Positions 7,251 through 18,081 are shown, counted from the stretch's first letter. The stretch is 64,000 nucleotides of DNA from UBA4660 sp034408895 (GCA_034408895.1 JAWXCI010000045.1:1-64000), one strand, 5' to 3'. The notes: generated from the sequence alone by a model not told the origin. Numbers and translations: made by a program.

Positions 7251-9803
7251 ATGAGGCAAGTTTATACTTATATTTTTCTCTGCATCTCCGTGGCTTCATT
7301 CGCACAAACCGAAGTGGAGCTTGCAGGATTTCAATTGAATGAATTTCCGTTCTTTCATCGCCCTGCCACCTTTAACATGGATCAGGATGTGCTCTTCACC
7401 ATTGATGCCCAATTGCACCCGGCCGCTAACGGAGTAACTGCAGAAGTGTTTGTGGTGAATGATAAAAGTGCTGCTCAATGGATAAGCGATCCTGCCCTTA
7501 ATGACATCACTGCATTTGGTGAACAAAGTTTTTCATTTACTGCTGCTAATGTTCAAGCCAACACTAATTTATTGTGCTCGGCAGGAGAGTTGAGTGCGTT
7601 GCCTTTTTCAGGAATAGGGCTCGGTTACGATGTGGTGATTGATGTGGACGGAAACGGGCAACTATCCGCACCCGACTTTATTGATGGATTTAACGATGCA
7701 GGATTTTTTGTCGTGCATAACATTACGCAACCCGGACAATTTGAAGTGAGCACACAAGATTGGACCGATGAAGAAGAGCTTACCAAGCGAATATGGTATC
7801 CCTCAAACATTTCGGATTTCGCCACGCTGCCACTTGTAGTTATTTCCCATGGCTGGACGCACGAATACACGTACTACGATTACCTGGGCGAACACATAGC
7901 CTCCTATGGCTACATCGTAATGTCGCATTGGAACGATGTGGGCACTGGCAATCCTGCAGCTACAAATACCTCATCACTTTCATTGATTGCAAACATTGAT
8001 CATCTTCTGGCCTTCCAGTCCACGCTGTTCAGCGGTGTGCTCAACGGTAAAATTGACCACCATCACATGGCATGGACAGGACATAGCACTGGTGGCGAAA
8101 CTCCCGTGCGGGCATACACAAGGCTTCGCAATGGAGAAAATACTTCCGCACAATTTGCTTGGGAAGATGTGAGTGTGATAAGCAGCATTTGCCCTGTGGC
8201 ATGGTTCAGCGCTGAGTTCACCAATCCTATGGATGTTAGCTATCATCAATTTCTTGGTGGGGCCGATACGGATGCCAGTGGTTTTGCTGCTGATGGTTAC
8301 TACCAGCCTCTAACCATTTTTGAACGGGCAACAGGCAACAGGCAACTCACTTATTTACATGGTGCCGGCCACGAAGTTTTTCACGGTTTCGATAGTTCAG
8401 AAGAATGGCCTGACAGTCTTGCCAGTGGTCCCAATCTTATTTCAAAAGCACAGGTTCATCCGGTAGTGAAATCGTACTTCCTCGCGCTGTGCGAACTTTA
8501 TGTGAAAGAAAATGGTGCAGCAAAAGATTTTTTTACAAGAAGTTATTCCACTTTTCATCCTATGGGTATTGATGATGCAGTAGTGATATCGAACGAATAC
8601 CGCGATGGATATTTTACTGAGAAGTTGGTAATGGATGATTTCGAATCCATGCCTGAAACACAAACCTCAAGCGCGGGTTTTTCCATTGACTGGGGAAATA
8701 CTTCGCCCACAGAAATTATTATGCAGGACGTAAACAACTCCTTTGGATACGACCCCGGCCAACCCTCCAATGGCATGACACGCGCCCGTTTCGATGACGA
8801 CCCGAACAGCGAAGTTTTCAGTTGGGAGGGAAATGATGTCGTGAGGTATGGAACAGGTGACATCAATTTCGGGCTCTACGATTACTTCAGTTTTCGCGCT
8901 TGTCAACTCACCCGGCATCCTTACAATGTGACTATAAACGGCCCTATCACCTTTTCGGTGGAACTGAAGGACCAGGACAACACTACCTCCGTTATCAATA
9001 TAGCCCCGTATGGCACCATCACACAGACTTACCAGCGCGATGAAGGCGGTGAGCTTCACCTCTGCCTGCCTGATGGCGACTACACTGTTGAAGTGGCAGG
9101 AACATTATTTCCATCGGAAACTTTTTTTGAAATTCCGGGATACATTGATTACAGCACCACCGGTTCCTACGAGTTTACCATCGCTTCGGGCGAACCCTGC
9201 ACTGATGTGGATGTGTTCATGTATGATGAGTATGGTGATGGTTGGGATAATGGTTACCTTATCTTGTTCAATTCCCTTGGTGACACTGTTGGCTACGGAT
9301 CGTTGTTTGGCGGCACAGGCCCCGTGCCAGGCGTGGGCTGGCAAAACGAATTCTGCACCATTCGCATTCCAATCCATGATTTTCTTACCAACGGGTCAAA
9401 CATTGACCTTGGCCACATCCAGCATTTCGCTTTTCTGTTTGGTGATGATGAAGGTGCAGCAACCGGTGCATTGGGTATTGATGATATTGAACTCGTGACG
9501 AAAGAATTGAATATCTCGACAGAAGTGCAGGAGTTCCCTGTTGCCGCATCGCTTGAATTTTATCTCTATCCCAATCCTGCGAGCGAAGCAGTGAACCTGG
9601 TGTTTTCCCAAAATCCGCAAACAATACCGATGAACACTATGATTGAAATTGTTGATCTCAGCGGAAAAACTGTTTTGCGAAGGGAGCTGAAAAACGAAAC
9701 GTTCATCCGCCTGCCCGTTCACGAAATTGCTGAAGGTTTTTATTTTATGCGAATTGCAAATTCTGAATTCAGTTCTACCCAGACGTTTGTCATCGTGAGA
9801 TAG
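7251..9803 (+). CDS. secreted alpha/beta-hydrolase with T9SS sorting domain
   Basis: 850 residues. A signal peptide ends at ...SVASFAQ (about residue 19). The first 450 residues hold an alpha/beta-hydrolase of the dienelactone hydrolase/PAF-acetylhydrolase/lipase type. It has LVVISHGW as oxyanion strand, Ser279 in GHSTGGE as nucleophile, Asp339 (GGADTD) as the likely acid and His374 (GAGHEVFHG). Then come beta-rich modules, including one with DEYGDGWDNGY, the same GDGW module as in the decayed gene at 13531-16429. A type A T9SS domain closes it, from about residue 769 (YLYPNPAS to QTFVIVR). Secreted by the T9SS; the ester substrate is unknown. The ATG at 7251 is chosen because it opens the signal peptide. 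Confidence 0.85.
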   Translation: MRQVYTYIFLCISVASFAQTEVELAGFQLNEFPFFHRPATFNMDQDVLFTIDAQLHPAANGVTAEVFVVNDKSAAQWISDPALNDITAFGEQSFSFTAANVQANTNLLCSAGELSALPFSGIGLGYDVVIDVDGNGQLSAPDFIDGFNDAGFFVVHNITQPGQFEVSTQDWTDEEELTKRIWYPSNISDFATLPLVVISHGWTHEYTYYDYLGEHIASYGYIVMSHWNDVGTGNPAATNTSSLSLIANIDHLLAFQSTLFSGVLNGKIDHHHMAWTGHSTGGETPVRAYTRLRNGENTSAQFAWEDVSVISSICPVAWFSAEFTNPMDVSYHQFLGGADTDASGFAADGYYQPLTIFERATGNRQLTYLHGAGHEVFHGFDSSEEWPDSLASGPNLISKAQVHPVVKSYFLALCELYVKENGAAKDFFTRSYSTFHPMGIDDAVVISNEYRDGYFTEKLVMDDFESMPETQTSSAGFSIDWGNTSPTEIIMQDVNNSFGYDPGQPSNGMTRARFDDDPNSEVFSWEGNDVVRYGTGDINFGLYDYFSFRACQLTRHPYNVTINGPITFSVELKDQDNTTSVINIAPYGTITQTYQRDEGGELHLCLPDGDYTVEVAGTLFPSETFFEIPGYIDYSTTGSYEFTIASGEPCTDVDVFMYDEYGDGWDNGYLILFNSLGDTVGYGSLFGGTGPVPGVGWQNEFCTIRIPIHDFLTNGSNIDLGHIQHFAFLFGDDEGAATGALGIDDIELVTKELNISTEVQEFPVAASLEFYLYPNPASEAVNLVFSQNPQTIPMNTMIEIVDLSGKTVLRRELKNETFIRLPVHEIAEGFYFMRIANSEFSSTQTFVIVR

Positions 9804-9805
9804 TC

Positions 9806-10816
9806 ATGTTTATGCAAATCCACCTCGATTGGGTTACTCACCAACTTAAATTCCGATTTCCGTTTCAAATAGCGCATGGCGTTCGTACACATACCGATGT
9901 GGTCTTTTTACGATTGCGATTTGATGGCCTGATCGGTTATGGGGAAGCAGCATTGCCTCCTTACCTGCCCGACAATATTGAAAGCACAATTGCATTTTTT
10001 GAAAAAGTAAAACACGATGGATTGGAATTGCCCGATTCAATTCCGGCCTTTATGGCTCAGCTTAATAAAAAACATGAAGGCAACATGCCCGCAAAAGCAG
10101 CACTTGATGTGGCGCTCTGGAATTTGTCCGCAAGACTCCGTGAGAAATCATCATTTGAAAAAATTTCATCGTTCCATCTTCCTGGCGTTGTAGATCGCGG
10201 AAGAATTATTCCACACACGTACACCATCGGTATTTGTTCTCGCGATGAAATGAAACTGAAAATCAATCACGCTCTGGAAAATGGTTTTCAGTTTTTCAAA
10301 CTAAAGATGAATGGAACGGATGATGAACAAATGCTCTCTGACTTTAAATCATTTTCAGATTTACCATTTGCCATAGATGCCAATCAGGGATGGAATGATG
10401 TTGAAGATGCTATTGCATTTTCGAAACAACTTGAAACTGCAGGGTGCGTTTTGATTGAACAACCCTTTCATAAAAACGACCGCGTGAAAAGCCGGAGACT
10501 AAAAGACGAAATGAACATCCCTGTGATTGCAGATGAAGCCTGCCAGAGATTGAGCGACATTGATTCGCTGGCCGAAAGTTTTTCCGGCATCAACATCAAA
10601 TTGCAGAAATGCGGTGGATTGAGCGAAGCCATGGAAATGATTTCAAAAGCTAAGTCGCTCGGTTTGAAAATTCTCATTGGGTGCATGAGCGAATCATCAG
10701 TGGGATGCAATGCTGGAGAAGCACTTGCTCCACTTTGCGATTGGGCCGATCTTGATGGACCATGGTTGATTGAAGACAATCCCGACATGCAGATGCTCTT
10801 CTCCGGTTTGGAGTGA
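9806..10816 (+). CDS. dipeptide epimerase (L-Ala-D/L-Glu epimerase, enolase superfamily)
   Basis: A 336-residue cytoplasmic enzyme, probably recycling murein-derived L-Ala-D-Glu. All muconate-lactonizing subgroup signatures are present in order: the K-x-K base in FFKLKMNG (about residues 165-167), metal ligands Asp (FAIDANQGW), Glu (LIEQPF) and Asp (VIADEA), and the second-face Lys in NIKLQKCGG. The late GCMSES loop is also typical of dipeptide epimerases. The exact dipeptide cannot be read from sequence. The start may be the ATG at 9806 or 9812. It lies 2 bp after the secreted hydrolase, but the two have no obvious shared role. Confidence 0.85.
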   Translation: MFMQIHLDWVTHQLKFRFPFQIAHGVRTHTDVVFLRLRFDGLIGYGEAALPPYLPDNIESTIAFFEKVKHDGLELPDSIPAFMAQLNKKHEGNMPAKAALDVALWNLSARLREKSSFEKISSFHLPGVVDRGRIIPHTYTIGICSRDEMKLKINHALENGFQFFKLKMNGTDDEQMLSDFKSFSDLPFAIDANQGWNDVEDAIAFSKQLETAGCVLIEQPFHKNDRVKSRRLKDEMNIPVIADEACQRLSDIDSLAESFSGINIKLQKCGGLSEAMEMISKAKSLGLKILIGCMSESSVGCNAGEALAPLCDWADLDGPWLIEDNPDMQMLFSGLE

Positions 10817-10879
10817 TTTCACTATTCGCTAGCTTGCTACTTTCGCCACCCCAACAAATTTTCACGGAAAAATTTCAGA

Positions 10880-12058
10880 ATGCGACAAGATCTTTATCAA
10901 GGACACGACTACTATCAGCTCGATGACTTACTCACGCCAGAACACAAACTCATTCGCGAAACTGCGCGGGCCTGGGTGAAAAAAGAAGTTTCGCCCATCA
11001 TAGAAAAAGCATGGGAAGATGGAATTTTTCCGAGACACCTCATCGCAGGACTTGCTGAGATTGGAGGCTTTGGTCCATACATCCCCACGGAATACGGAGG
11101 GGCCGGACTCGACCAGATTTCTTATGGCCTCATCATGCAGGAACTGGAACGATGCGATAGTGGACTGCGCTCGACTTCATCTGTCCAAAGTTCCTTAGTG
11201 ATGTATCCAATCTGGAAATACGGAAACGAGGAACAACGAAAAAAATACCTGCCCAAACTTGCAAGTGGAGAATGGATAGGATGCTTTGGATTGACTGAAC
11301 CCGACCACGGATCCAATCCGGGAGGCATGGTGACCAATTTCAAGGACCAAGGCGACTACCTTCTTTTGAATGGAGCCAAAATGTGGATTAGCAACGCACC
11401 ATTTGCACAACTTGCAGTGGTGTGGGCAAAAAGTGAAGAAGGAAGGATTCACGGGTTGATAGTGGAACGTGGCATGGAAGGATTTTCAACTCCCACCATG
11501 CACGGCAAATGGAGTTTACGCGCTTCCGACACGGGCGAGTTGATTTTTGATAATGTGAAGGTCCCCAAGGTGAACCTCCTTCCCGGCAAGAGCGGACTGG
11601 GTGCTCCGCTTGGTTGCCTGGACTCTGCCCGTTACGGAATTGCGTGGGGCGCTCTAGGTGCGGCACTTGATTGTTATGATGTGGCATTGCGCTACGCAAA
11701 AGAGCGTATGCAATTCGGCAAACCCATTGGTACATTTCAACTGCAACAGAAAAAACTTGCTGAGATGATAACTGAAATCACTAAGGCGCAATTCATGACC
11801 TATCGCCTTGGCCAATTGCGCAATGAAGGTCGTGCAACAAGCGCACAGATTTCAATGTCGAAAAGAAACAATGTGAACATGGCTTTGGAAATTTCCCGTG
11901 AGGCACGGCAAATTCTCGGAGCAATGGGAATCACGAATGAATATCCCATCATGCGGCACATGTGCAATCTTGAAAGTGTGATTACTTACGAAGGCACACA
12001 CGACATTCATCTCCTCATTACAGGAATGGATGTAACGGGATTGGATGCTTTCAAGTGA
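10880..12058 (+). CDS. gcdH: glutaryl-CoA dehydrogenase (acyl-CoA dehydrogenase family)
   Basis: An FAD enzyme of 392 residues that oxidises and decarboxylates glutaryl-CoA to crotonyl-CoA in lysine/tryptophan breakdown. The acyl-CoA dehydrogenase layout is complete: helical N domain, FAD-binding GCFGLTEPDHGSNPGG and MWISNAP motifs, and a C-terminal helical domain. Two points favour the glutaryl type: the CDSGLRSTSSVQSSLVM segment, whose Arg (about residue 96) binds the glutaryl carboxylate in the family, and the catalytic Glu (about 371) in VITYEGTHDIH. It stands alone with its own leader. Confidence 0.9.
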   Translation: MRQDLYQGHDYYQLDDLLTPEHKLIRETARAWVKKEVSPIIEKAWEDGIFPRHLIAGLAEIGGFGPYIPTEYGGAGLDQISYGLIMQELERCDSGLRSTSSVQSSLVMYPIWKYGNEEQRKKYLPKLASGEWIGCFGLTEPDHGSNPGGMVTNFKDQGDYLLLNGAKMWISNAPFAQLAVVWAKSEEGRIHGLIVERGMEGFSTPTMHGKWSLRASDTGELIFDNVKVPKVNLLPGKSGLGAPLGCLDSARYGIAWGALGAALDCYDVALRYAKERMQFGKPIGTFQLQQKKLAEMITEITKAQFMTYRLGQLRNEGRATSAQISMSKRNNVNMALEISREARQILGAMGITNEYPIMRHMCNLESVITYEGTHDIHLLITGMDVTGLDAFK

Positions 12059-12181
12059 ACAATTTGGAGCAAAAGAAAATCCAAGCGTAAGTCCCCTGCC
12101 TATCTCAAGGCAAGTATAAATTTATCCAGACGCTTGTTTTCAGTACATACCTAGTGAAGCGTTACACTAGTTATCAATACC

Positions 12182-13528
12182 ATGAAAAAAATAATTCTCA
12201 TCATTGCCGCATTCGTGTTTGCAACTCACTGCTTCGCACAACAAATGACATTGCAGGAAAAAGAAGCGATGTGTGAAAAAGTAAAGGATGCTTGTCGTCA
12301 TGCATGGTCTGGTTACAAACAATATGCGTGGGGCGATGATGCCCTCAAGCCCATCAGTAAGAAGGGTCATAATTGGTACGGCACTTCATTGCTGATGACA
12401 CCTGTAGATGCCTTCGATACTTTCTACTTGCTTGGGCTGGATGATGAAGCAAGCGAAGCAAAGGAACTTGTCTTCTCAAAACTCAGTTTTGATGTGGACA
12501 TTGATGTTCAGGTTTTTGAAATTACTATTCGCCTGCTCGGTGGTTTGCAATCATCTTATGAGTTGGATGGTGACAAAAAATTTCTTGAACTTGCTCACGA
12601 ACTTGGCAAACGTTTGCTTCCGGCATTTGATACAAAAACGGGAATGCCCTGGCGCTACATCAATCTTGAAACAGGCGCAGTGAAAGGTGTGGTAAGCAAC
12701 CCTGCTGAAATAGGAACGTTGTTTCTTGAATTCGGCAAACTTACCCAGCTCACTGGTGACTCCGCCTACTACAAGGCGGGCAAGAAAGCCATCATGGAAG
12801 TGTTTGCCCGCAGAAGCAAAATTGGGTTGGTGGGAACGGAAATAAATGTGCGCTGCGGAAAGTGGAAAAACAAAAGCACTCACATCAGCGGGTTGATTGA
12901 TTCGTATTACGAGTATTTGTACAAAGGCTGGAAACTTTTCGGTGATGAAGATTTCAAAGAAGCATGGGAAATTTCCAATGCAGCAGTATTAAATTATCTT
13001 TTGAAAGAAACTCCGCATGGATCCTTCTTCACCCATGCAAGAATGAAATCAGGAAAAGAAACCCATTCTCATTATGGAGCACTCGATGCTTTTTATGCAG
13101 GACTTCTTGCATACGCAGGCGATATAGAAACAGCAAGAAAAGTTCAGGAAGCGAATTACTACATGTGGACAAAGTGCGGCATTGAACCGGAAGTTTTTGA
13201 TTTCAGAACAGACAGTGTGCTTCATGCCGGCTATCCATTGCGGCCAGAAAATATTGAGAGTTGTTTTTATCTCTACCGACTAACACATGACCACCAATAC
13301 CTGCGCATGGGTGAAGACATGACCAACGACATCCTCACACAATGCAAAACCGAAGCGGGTTATGCAGCCATGAGTAATGTGCTTACCGGAAAACTCAGTG
13401 ACTCAATGGAAAGTTTCTTCTTTGCTGAAACATTGAAATATGCCTACCTGCTTTTTGCAGATAAGAGTGCGCTGGATTTGGAGAAATGGGTTTTTACAAC
13501 TGAAGCACATCCATTTCGCATCCGCTGA
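12182..13528 (+). CDS. secreted GH47 alpha-mannosidase (class I, alpha-1,2 type)
   Basis: 448 residues with a clear signal peptide (MKKIILIIAAFVFATHCFAQ). GH47 landmarks are easy to see: PVDAFDTFYLLGL, VFEITIRLLGGLQSSY (first acid), ISGLIDSYYEYL (Asp240), LRPENIESCFYLYRLT (Glu359), FFFAETLKYAYLLF and the terminal FTTEAHPF, whose Thr holds the Ca ion. In eukaryotes these enzymes trim alpha-1,2-mannose from N-glycans; the few bacterial ones also act on mannans. Here it probably works in the periplasm or on the surface; no T9SS domain is present. It ends only 2 bp from the convergent decayed gene. Confidence 0.9.
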   Translation: MKKIILIIAAFVFATHCFAQQMTLQEKEAMCEKVKDACRHAWSGYKQYAWGDDALKPISKKGHNWYGTSLLMTPVDAFDTFYLLGLDDEASEAKELVFSKLSFDVDIDVQVFEITIRLLGGLQSSYELDGDKKFLELAHELGKRLLPAFDTKTGMPWRYINLETGAVKGVVSNPAEIGTLFLEFGKLTQLTGDSAYYKAGKKAIMEVFARRSKIGLVGTEINVRCGKWKNKSTHISGLIDSYYEYLYKGWKLFGDEDFKEAWEISNAAVLNYLLKETPHGSFFTHARMKSGKETHSHYGALDAFYAGLLAYAGDIETARKVQEANYYMWTKCGIEPEVFDFRTDSVLHAGYPLRPENIESCFYLYRLTHDHQYLRMGEDMTNDILTQCKTEAGYAAMSNVLTGKLSDSMESFFFAETLKYAYLLFADKSALDLEKWVFTTEAHPFRIR

Positions 13529-13530
13529 CA

Positions 13531-16429
13531 TCACGGACAAACTCCAAACGCAGAAGTAAAAAGCAACACATCCTGCACATCAATGTCCGCATTATAAGTG
13601 AGGTCCCAGCGGCAACAATTTTCCTGGCAATCGAAGTATGCGAGTAAAATCAGGAAATCGCCAACTGACACAACTGAGTCGTTGTTGAAGTCTGCTTTGC
13701 ATGTGTAATCACAAGAGCAATCATCACAGTTTGCATCGTTGCTGAAATTGTAGGCCAGTGGATCAGTGCATCCCGGAGTGGGAATACCGATGGTGAATGA
13801 TGTAAGTGCTGCTGGAGTGCCGCTTGCAATAATGTTGTCCCCCTGCTTCAGCTGCCACAGTGATTCTCCATCCCATGCCCCATAAACTTCTACTCCATAA
13901 CATCCCGAATCCAGGCAGAGATCAATAACAAGTGAATCTCCTTCTGCCAATGTTCCGCTGAACAATGAGCCGTGGACGTTTTTAAGAAGGATGCTTGCGC
14001 CTTCCCAACCATCGTTGCCAAAATCAATAAGATAAAGTTTTGCGCAGGTGTTGAAACAGCAACTACCATCATCCGATGTGGCTTCAGCATCGTAGTTGCA
14101 GGCATTCACATCCATACATCCCAAACGGTTGTACATGCAGAAATTAAAATTCACGTTTTGGTAATTCATAAATCCGCTGGTAGCAATTTCTCCCGTGTTC
14201 AGGTGTGTCACAACAAAGTTGCTATTGCTCGATACCACATTTTCACGATGCAGGGTGTAGCATCCATCCGGCAGGCATAGATCAAGGTTACCATCGGCTT
14301 CCGCCCCGAAAATTTTTGTGCCTGTGGAGTCGAACAATTCCCAATACAAATCCGAACTAATGTTGTGCAACTGGTAATCGAAACTGAAGTTCATGCAATT
14401 CGCGGCACAACATCCTGCATTGTCAATCACGACAGTTTCATCGTAATTACACGATGAATCGTCCATGCACCCGGCATCGAGGTCTTCCACGCAGAACTCA
14501 TACCACTGCTGGTTTTGTACATAGGTCAGGTTCAGCAACTCCGTATCACCCTGTGTCACGGTTACGTTGTACACATTTGCCGGCCAGTGAAACTGAAACT
14601 TGTAGCACCCTGCTGCAAGGCACAAATCCTTTTCGCTGAAATAACCGTTCGGCATGTTCACCAGGTCCACAAATACTTCATCAAGGGTATAGATGTACAC
14701 GGAGCCATTGTTGCCGCTTCCCAGCAGGCTAATACTGAACGTAACAGGGTTTTCATAGCAGCATGTTTCATTATCGCACACTGCCAATGGGTCGTAGTTA
14801 GTTGCAGTCATATCAGTGCATCCGGTGCGATAACCAACGCCAATTCTTTCAGAGTACCCCAGCCCGGTATTCATTTCCGCTTCACTGAACACCATTCCGG
14901 TAACTGCATCACTGAGTGTAAGATGGGCACCGCCACCAGCTTGGCCCGTGGGATCGTTCATCGAGATGATGTAGATGCAACTTGGGTCGAAACAGGCAAC
15001 ACCATCAAACGCGCCTTTGTGCTTCGTCACCAAATCACCTTCGCGGAAAAGCGACCAGTTGAAATTGGCTGGACCCACATCCTGCATCTGCACATGGGTG
15101 CAAACACCATAACAACACGACCCATCATCAATGGTAGCTCCGGAATTGAAATTGCACGCGGTGGCATCCATACAACCACGTGTAATTCCTTCATGGCAAA
15201 ACGCGAAGTAGTTGTTGCTCACCACGCTTCCGTTTTTGTACAGGCCATTCCATCCCTGCATGATGTAAGTTGCAGAACTGGCCGTGGTGGAAAACTGGAA
15301 TGTGTAGCAACCCATGGGCAGCGTAATGATATCAAAACTGTAATCGGGGGTATTGAAGATCGTAAAGTAAACTTCCTCACCATAGGTATTGATGATGCTG
15401 ATTTGACCATAGAGGTCATTGCTGTTATAGAGTTCAATCGAAAATTCTCCCTCGTTCAAAACAAAATCATTCTGGCAGGGAGCGTTGCCGATTTCAAAGC
15501 TCACGTAGCCTGAATTGCCTGTTCCCACTTATGATGGTGATTCCGCTGATCACTTCAACCAGCGACCACGTTATTTCCAGCGGATAACTACCTCCGTAAA
15601 TCTGCATGGTGTAACAATCGGGTGGCAGGCTCAGTGTTTCAATTCCTGTAAAACCATCGTACAGCGTTCCGTTTCCGTACTCAACATTTAAGGTGCCGGT
15701 TATCGTCCACTCGCCTCCCTCCCATCCGTCACCGGATGAATCATTCATCACGACACGATACACACCTTCGGCACAAGTGGGAGTCCCCACGTAGAGCGAA
15801 GCTGCGCCTGTATATCCCGATGCCAGTGACCCGCTGCTTCCGGTAATGGACCAACTGACCTGTGACGGATTGGAACCATTGGTGACATTCACCGTGTAGC
15901 AATCATCCGGCAAGGCCAGCATCACCTGGCCGTAACTGCCGCTGCTCAGTGTGCCGCTTGCCACGACAGCATTCGCACTGTTGGTGATGGAGTAAAAGGC
16001 GCTGTTCCACCCGTTATTCATGCTGTCGAAGAGTTGAAGCAACTGGTTTCCTTCCGGAACAAGAACACAACCGGGAGTGTTGATGGAGAAATAACCGATA
16101 GAATTTGGACCTCCGCTGGCCAGTGTGTTGCCACTTTGAACCACGGTCCACGAAACTTCATCGGGATAAGTTCCACCGGACACCACAATGAAGTATCAGC
16201 CATTGTTGAGGCTCACATTGTTCGACCCCGATGAACCATTGTTGAGGGTGTTGCCCGCCTGGAAAGTGCCCGCTTAATTGTAGATGACCCAGTTGGCACC
16301 GTTCCAACCGTCACCATAACTGTCGAACAGATTTACAGTTACAGTGACGCCAAACGCGCAACCGGAAACAATTACAAAAACAGCAGAAAGAAAAATGCGG
16401 TGGAAGGAAAAGCGAATAAGATCAGTCAT
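13531..16429 (-). pseudogene. decayed giant secreted protein with GDGW and GCxD modules and dockerin-like tail
   Basis: One ancestral gene of about 966 codons, now in three pieces. It starts at 16429 with a signal peptide followed by FDSYGDGWNGANWVIYN. It is broken by TAA at 16274-16276, TGA at 16196-16198 (both in frame) and a frameshift near 15495-15530. The reading on both sides of each lesion continues the same repeat pattern: GDGW modules with DCYTM/DDCYTV strands. The 665-codon 3' part has five cysteine modules starting GCMD or GCTD with an NY/NF and ending DDGSC-C, then a dockerin-like pair (ADFNNDSVVSVGDFL and DIDVQDVLLF). The last ~2 kb is still open. Translation of that part from an internal GTG would lack a signal. 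A surface adhesin or scaffold role is only inferred. Confidence 0.8.
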
Positions 16430-17090
16430 AGATTTTGTTAGGTTAATGGCCGGGAAAAGGACGAAGATAAAGGAAGTAAGGATTTGAGCAGTTTGCAGGT
16501 TTTCAAAAATCCGATTGGATTTAATTGAAATGAACACGTCATCTGTAAATCCTTTCGCGAAACTTTACGCTAATTGGAATCAGGATCCTGGTGTTCACGA
16601 CTTCTCGCGTGGGATGAGTTATTTGCTGAGTTTTTGAGTGCGTGTTCACATTGCGAAAGCGCGGTTTTTTTCAACCGCTTCCTGCATCAACTGGCTTGGC
16701 AACACCCTCACAGTTTCTCGTCCTTGTCTTCAAGGTTACATACATTTCTGAACTTCTGGTCACCAAATTTGAAACAATTGGATTTCGGCTAACGGCTGAT
16801 AGAATACGGTTAGAGAAGATGGGAATCTGGAATTGCAACTCGTTTAGAGCAGGCATTAAACTTAGCCTCGGCAGGTTCCAGCCACCGGGGAGCACTCTGA
16901 AAATTCCCACTTCCATCTTAAACGATTTGCCACATCTATAGATGCCGCCCCATATTCAGTGGAATACTGCAACTTTTCACCAAAAACATATAACGCTGAG
17001 CACCGGACAGGTTCTCAACTTTGTAGAAGCGTTATCAATTCCATATTTAAAAAAAATTAGGAAAGCGTGAACATCGGGAATAAAAGCGGT
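16430..17090. other. non-coding stretch of about 660 bases
   Basis: No convincing gene. Several 60-100 codon frames exist, but none has coding-like composition or a family resemblance. A hairpin with arms GCGGTT/AACCGC lies near 16670-16682. On the minus strand the bases around 16680-16720 translate as GVAKPVDAG, a string that often marks tRNA-Leu D-arms, but no full cloverleaf with acceptor and T-arm can be drawn. It may hold the promoter of the decayed gene. Confidence 0.4.
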
Positions 17091-17177
17091 ATGAAAAAAA
17101 TCAGTCATGTACTCATTGGTGTGCTCCTCGCATCGGGTGCAGTTGCCCGTGTGGTAATTAGTACCTGGGCCGCGTAA
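17091..17177 (+). CDS. possible 28-aa hydrophobic peptide
   Basis: The ATG at 17091 opens 28 codons: a signal-peptide-like MKKISHVLIGVLLASGAVA followed by RVVISTWAA and TAA. The start looks like a normal Bacteroidota secreted-protein start, but nothing follows. It is either a very small peptide or the stump of a lost gene. About 70 bases separate it from the DUF3108 gene. Confidence 0.25.
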   Translation: MKKISHVLIGVLLASGAVARVVISTWAA

Positions 17178-17244
17178 TGTCATTACCTTCGTTTACAACT
17201 ACCGCGTTTACGCTTCAACCAACTTTTTTGGATCATGCTTTGAA

Positions 17245-18081
17245 ATGCACAGCAAAATGAAACAGATAATTTTTGTGTTAGCCCTTTTACTTGCCATAAT
17301 GGCTTCTGCCTTCTCGCAGAGTTACAAACCCCCTAAAGTGAAACTGGAACTGCTGCCAAAGCTCAGCCTTCGCACACATGTTAACTCCGCTTTTAAAGTC
17401 GGTGAAGTGGTGAACTACCGATTGCACTACGGCCTTATCAATGCAGGAGTGGCTACACTAAGTGTGCAAGACGGGAAAGAAAAAATTAAAGGCCGCGATG
17501 TTTTTCATGTGGTGGGCGAAGGCCGCAGCATTGGGTCGTTCGATTGGTTTTTCAAGGTGCGGGATAAGTACGAGAGTTATATTGATAAGGAAGGAATATT
17601 CTCGCATCGCTTTATCCGAAACTGCGATGAGGGCGGTTACAAAATTTTTCAGGACTACACGTTCGATGCAGAGCGCAGGGGTATGACTAATCATAAGAAA
17701 GAATCTTACATGACACCAGACTTTGTTCAGGATATGATTTCATCTTACTTCTATGCCCGCACACTCGACTTTTCCAAAGCCAAAGCGGGCGACATCTTTA
17801 CCATCTATTCCATTCTTGATGACGAAGTGTATCCGCTCAAAATGAAATATAAAGGCAAGGAAACCATTAAAGTGGATGCCGGAAAATTCAATTGCTTGAA
17901 GTTCGTCCCAGTGATGTCAACCGGCCGAGTTTTTAAAAAAGAAGAAGACCTGATGGTGTGGGTTACTGATGATGCCAACCATCTGCCGATTCTTGCAAAA
18001 GCGAAAATTGCCGTAGGCTCTGTGAAGATGGAAATGGTGAGTTATACTGGTCTTGCGAACCCGATTAACAAAATTGAATAG
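17245..18081 (+). CDS. DUF3108 domain secreted protein
   Basis: 278 residues (274 if the second Met at 17257 is used). A signal peptide ends near ASAFSQS. The mature part matches the DUF3108 pattern: FKVGEVVNYRLHYGLINAGVA near the N-terminus, a middle FDWFFKVRDKYESYID segment, and a C-terminal beta region with KEEDLMVWVTDDANHLP. DUF3108 proteins are periplasmic beta-sandwiches, sometimes encoded beside lipid or lipoprotein genes; their role is not known. It ends in a strong terminator, so it is a single-gene unit. Confidence 0.8.
   Translation: MHSKMKQIIFVLALLLAIMASAFSQSYKPPKVKLELLPKLSLRTHVNSAFKVGEVVNYRLHYGLINAGVATLSVQDGKEKIKGRDVFHVVGEGRSIGSFDWFFKVRDKYESYIDKEGIFSHRFIRNCDEGGYKIFQDYTFDAERRGMTNHKKESYMTPDFVQDMISSYFYARTLDFSKAKAGDIFTIYSILDDEVYPLKMKYKGKETIKVDAGKFNCLKFVPVMSTGRVFKKEEDLMVWVTDDANHLPILAKAKIAVGSVKMEMVSYTGLANPINKIE

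Noticed and set aside
14515..15513. 332-codon plus-strand frame within the decayed gene
   Set aside because: Mirror of the minus-strand cysteine repeats; no signal, no domain.
16680..16760. tRNA-Leu-like string on the minus strand (translates as GVAKPVDAG)
   Set aside because: A D-arm-like piece and a GCGGTT/AACCGC stem are there, but no matching acceptor stem, seven-base anticodon loop or T-arm consensus can be drawn.
16642..16941. 99-codon plus-strand frame in the long gap
   Set aside because: No coding-like composition or family resemblance.
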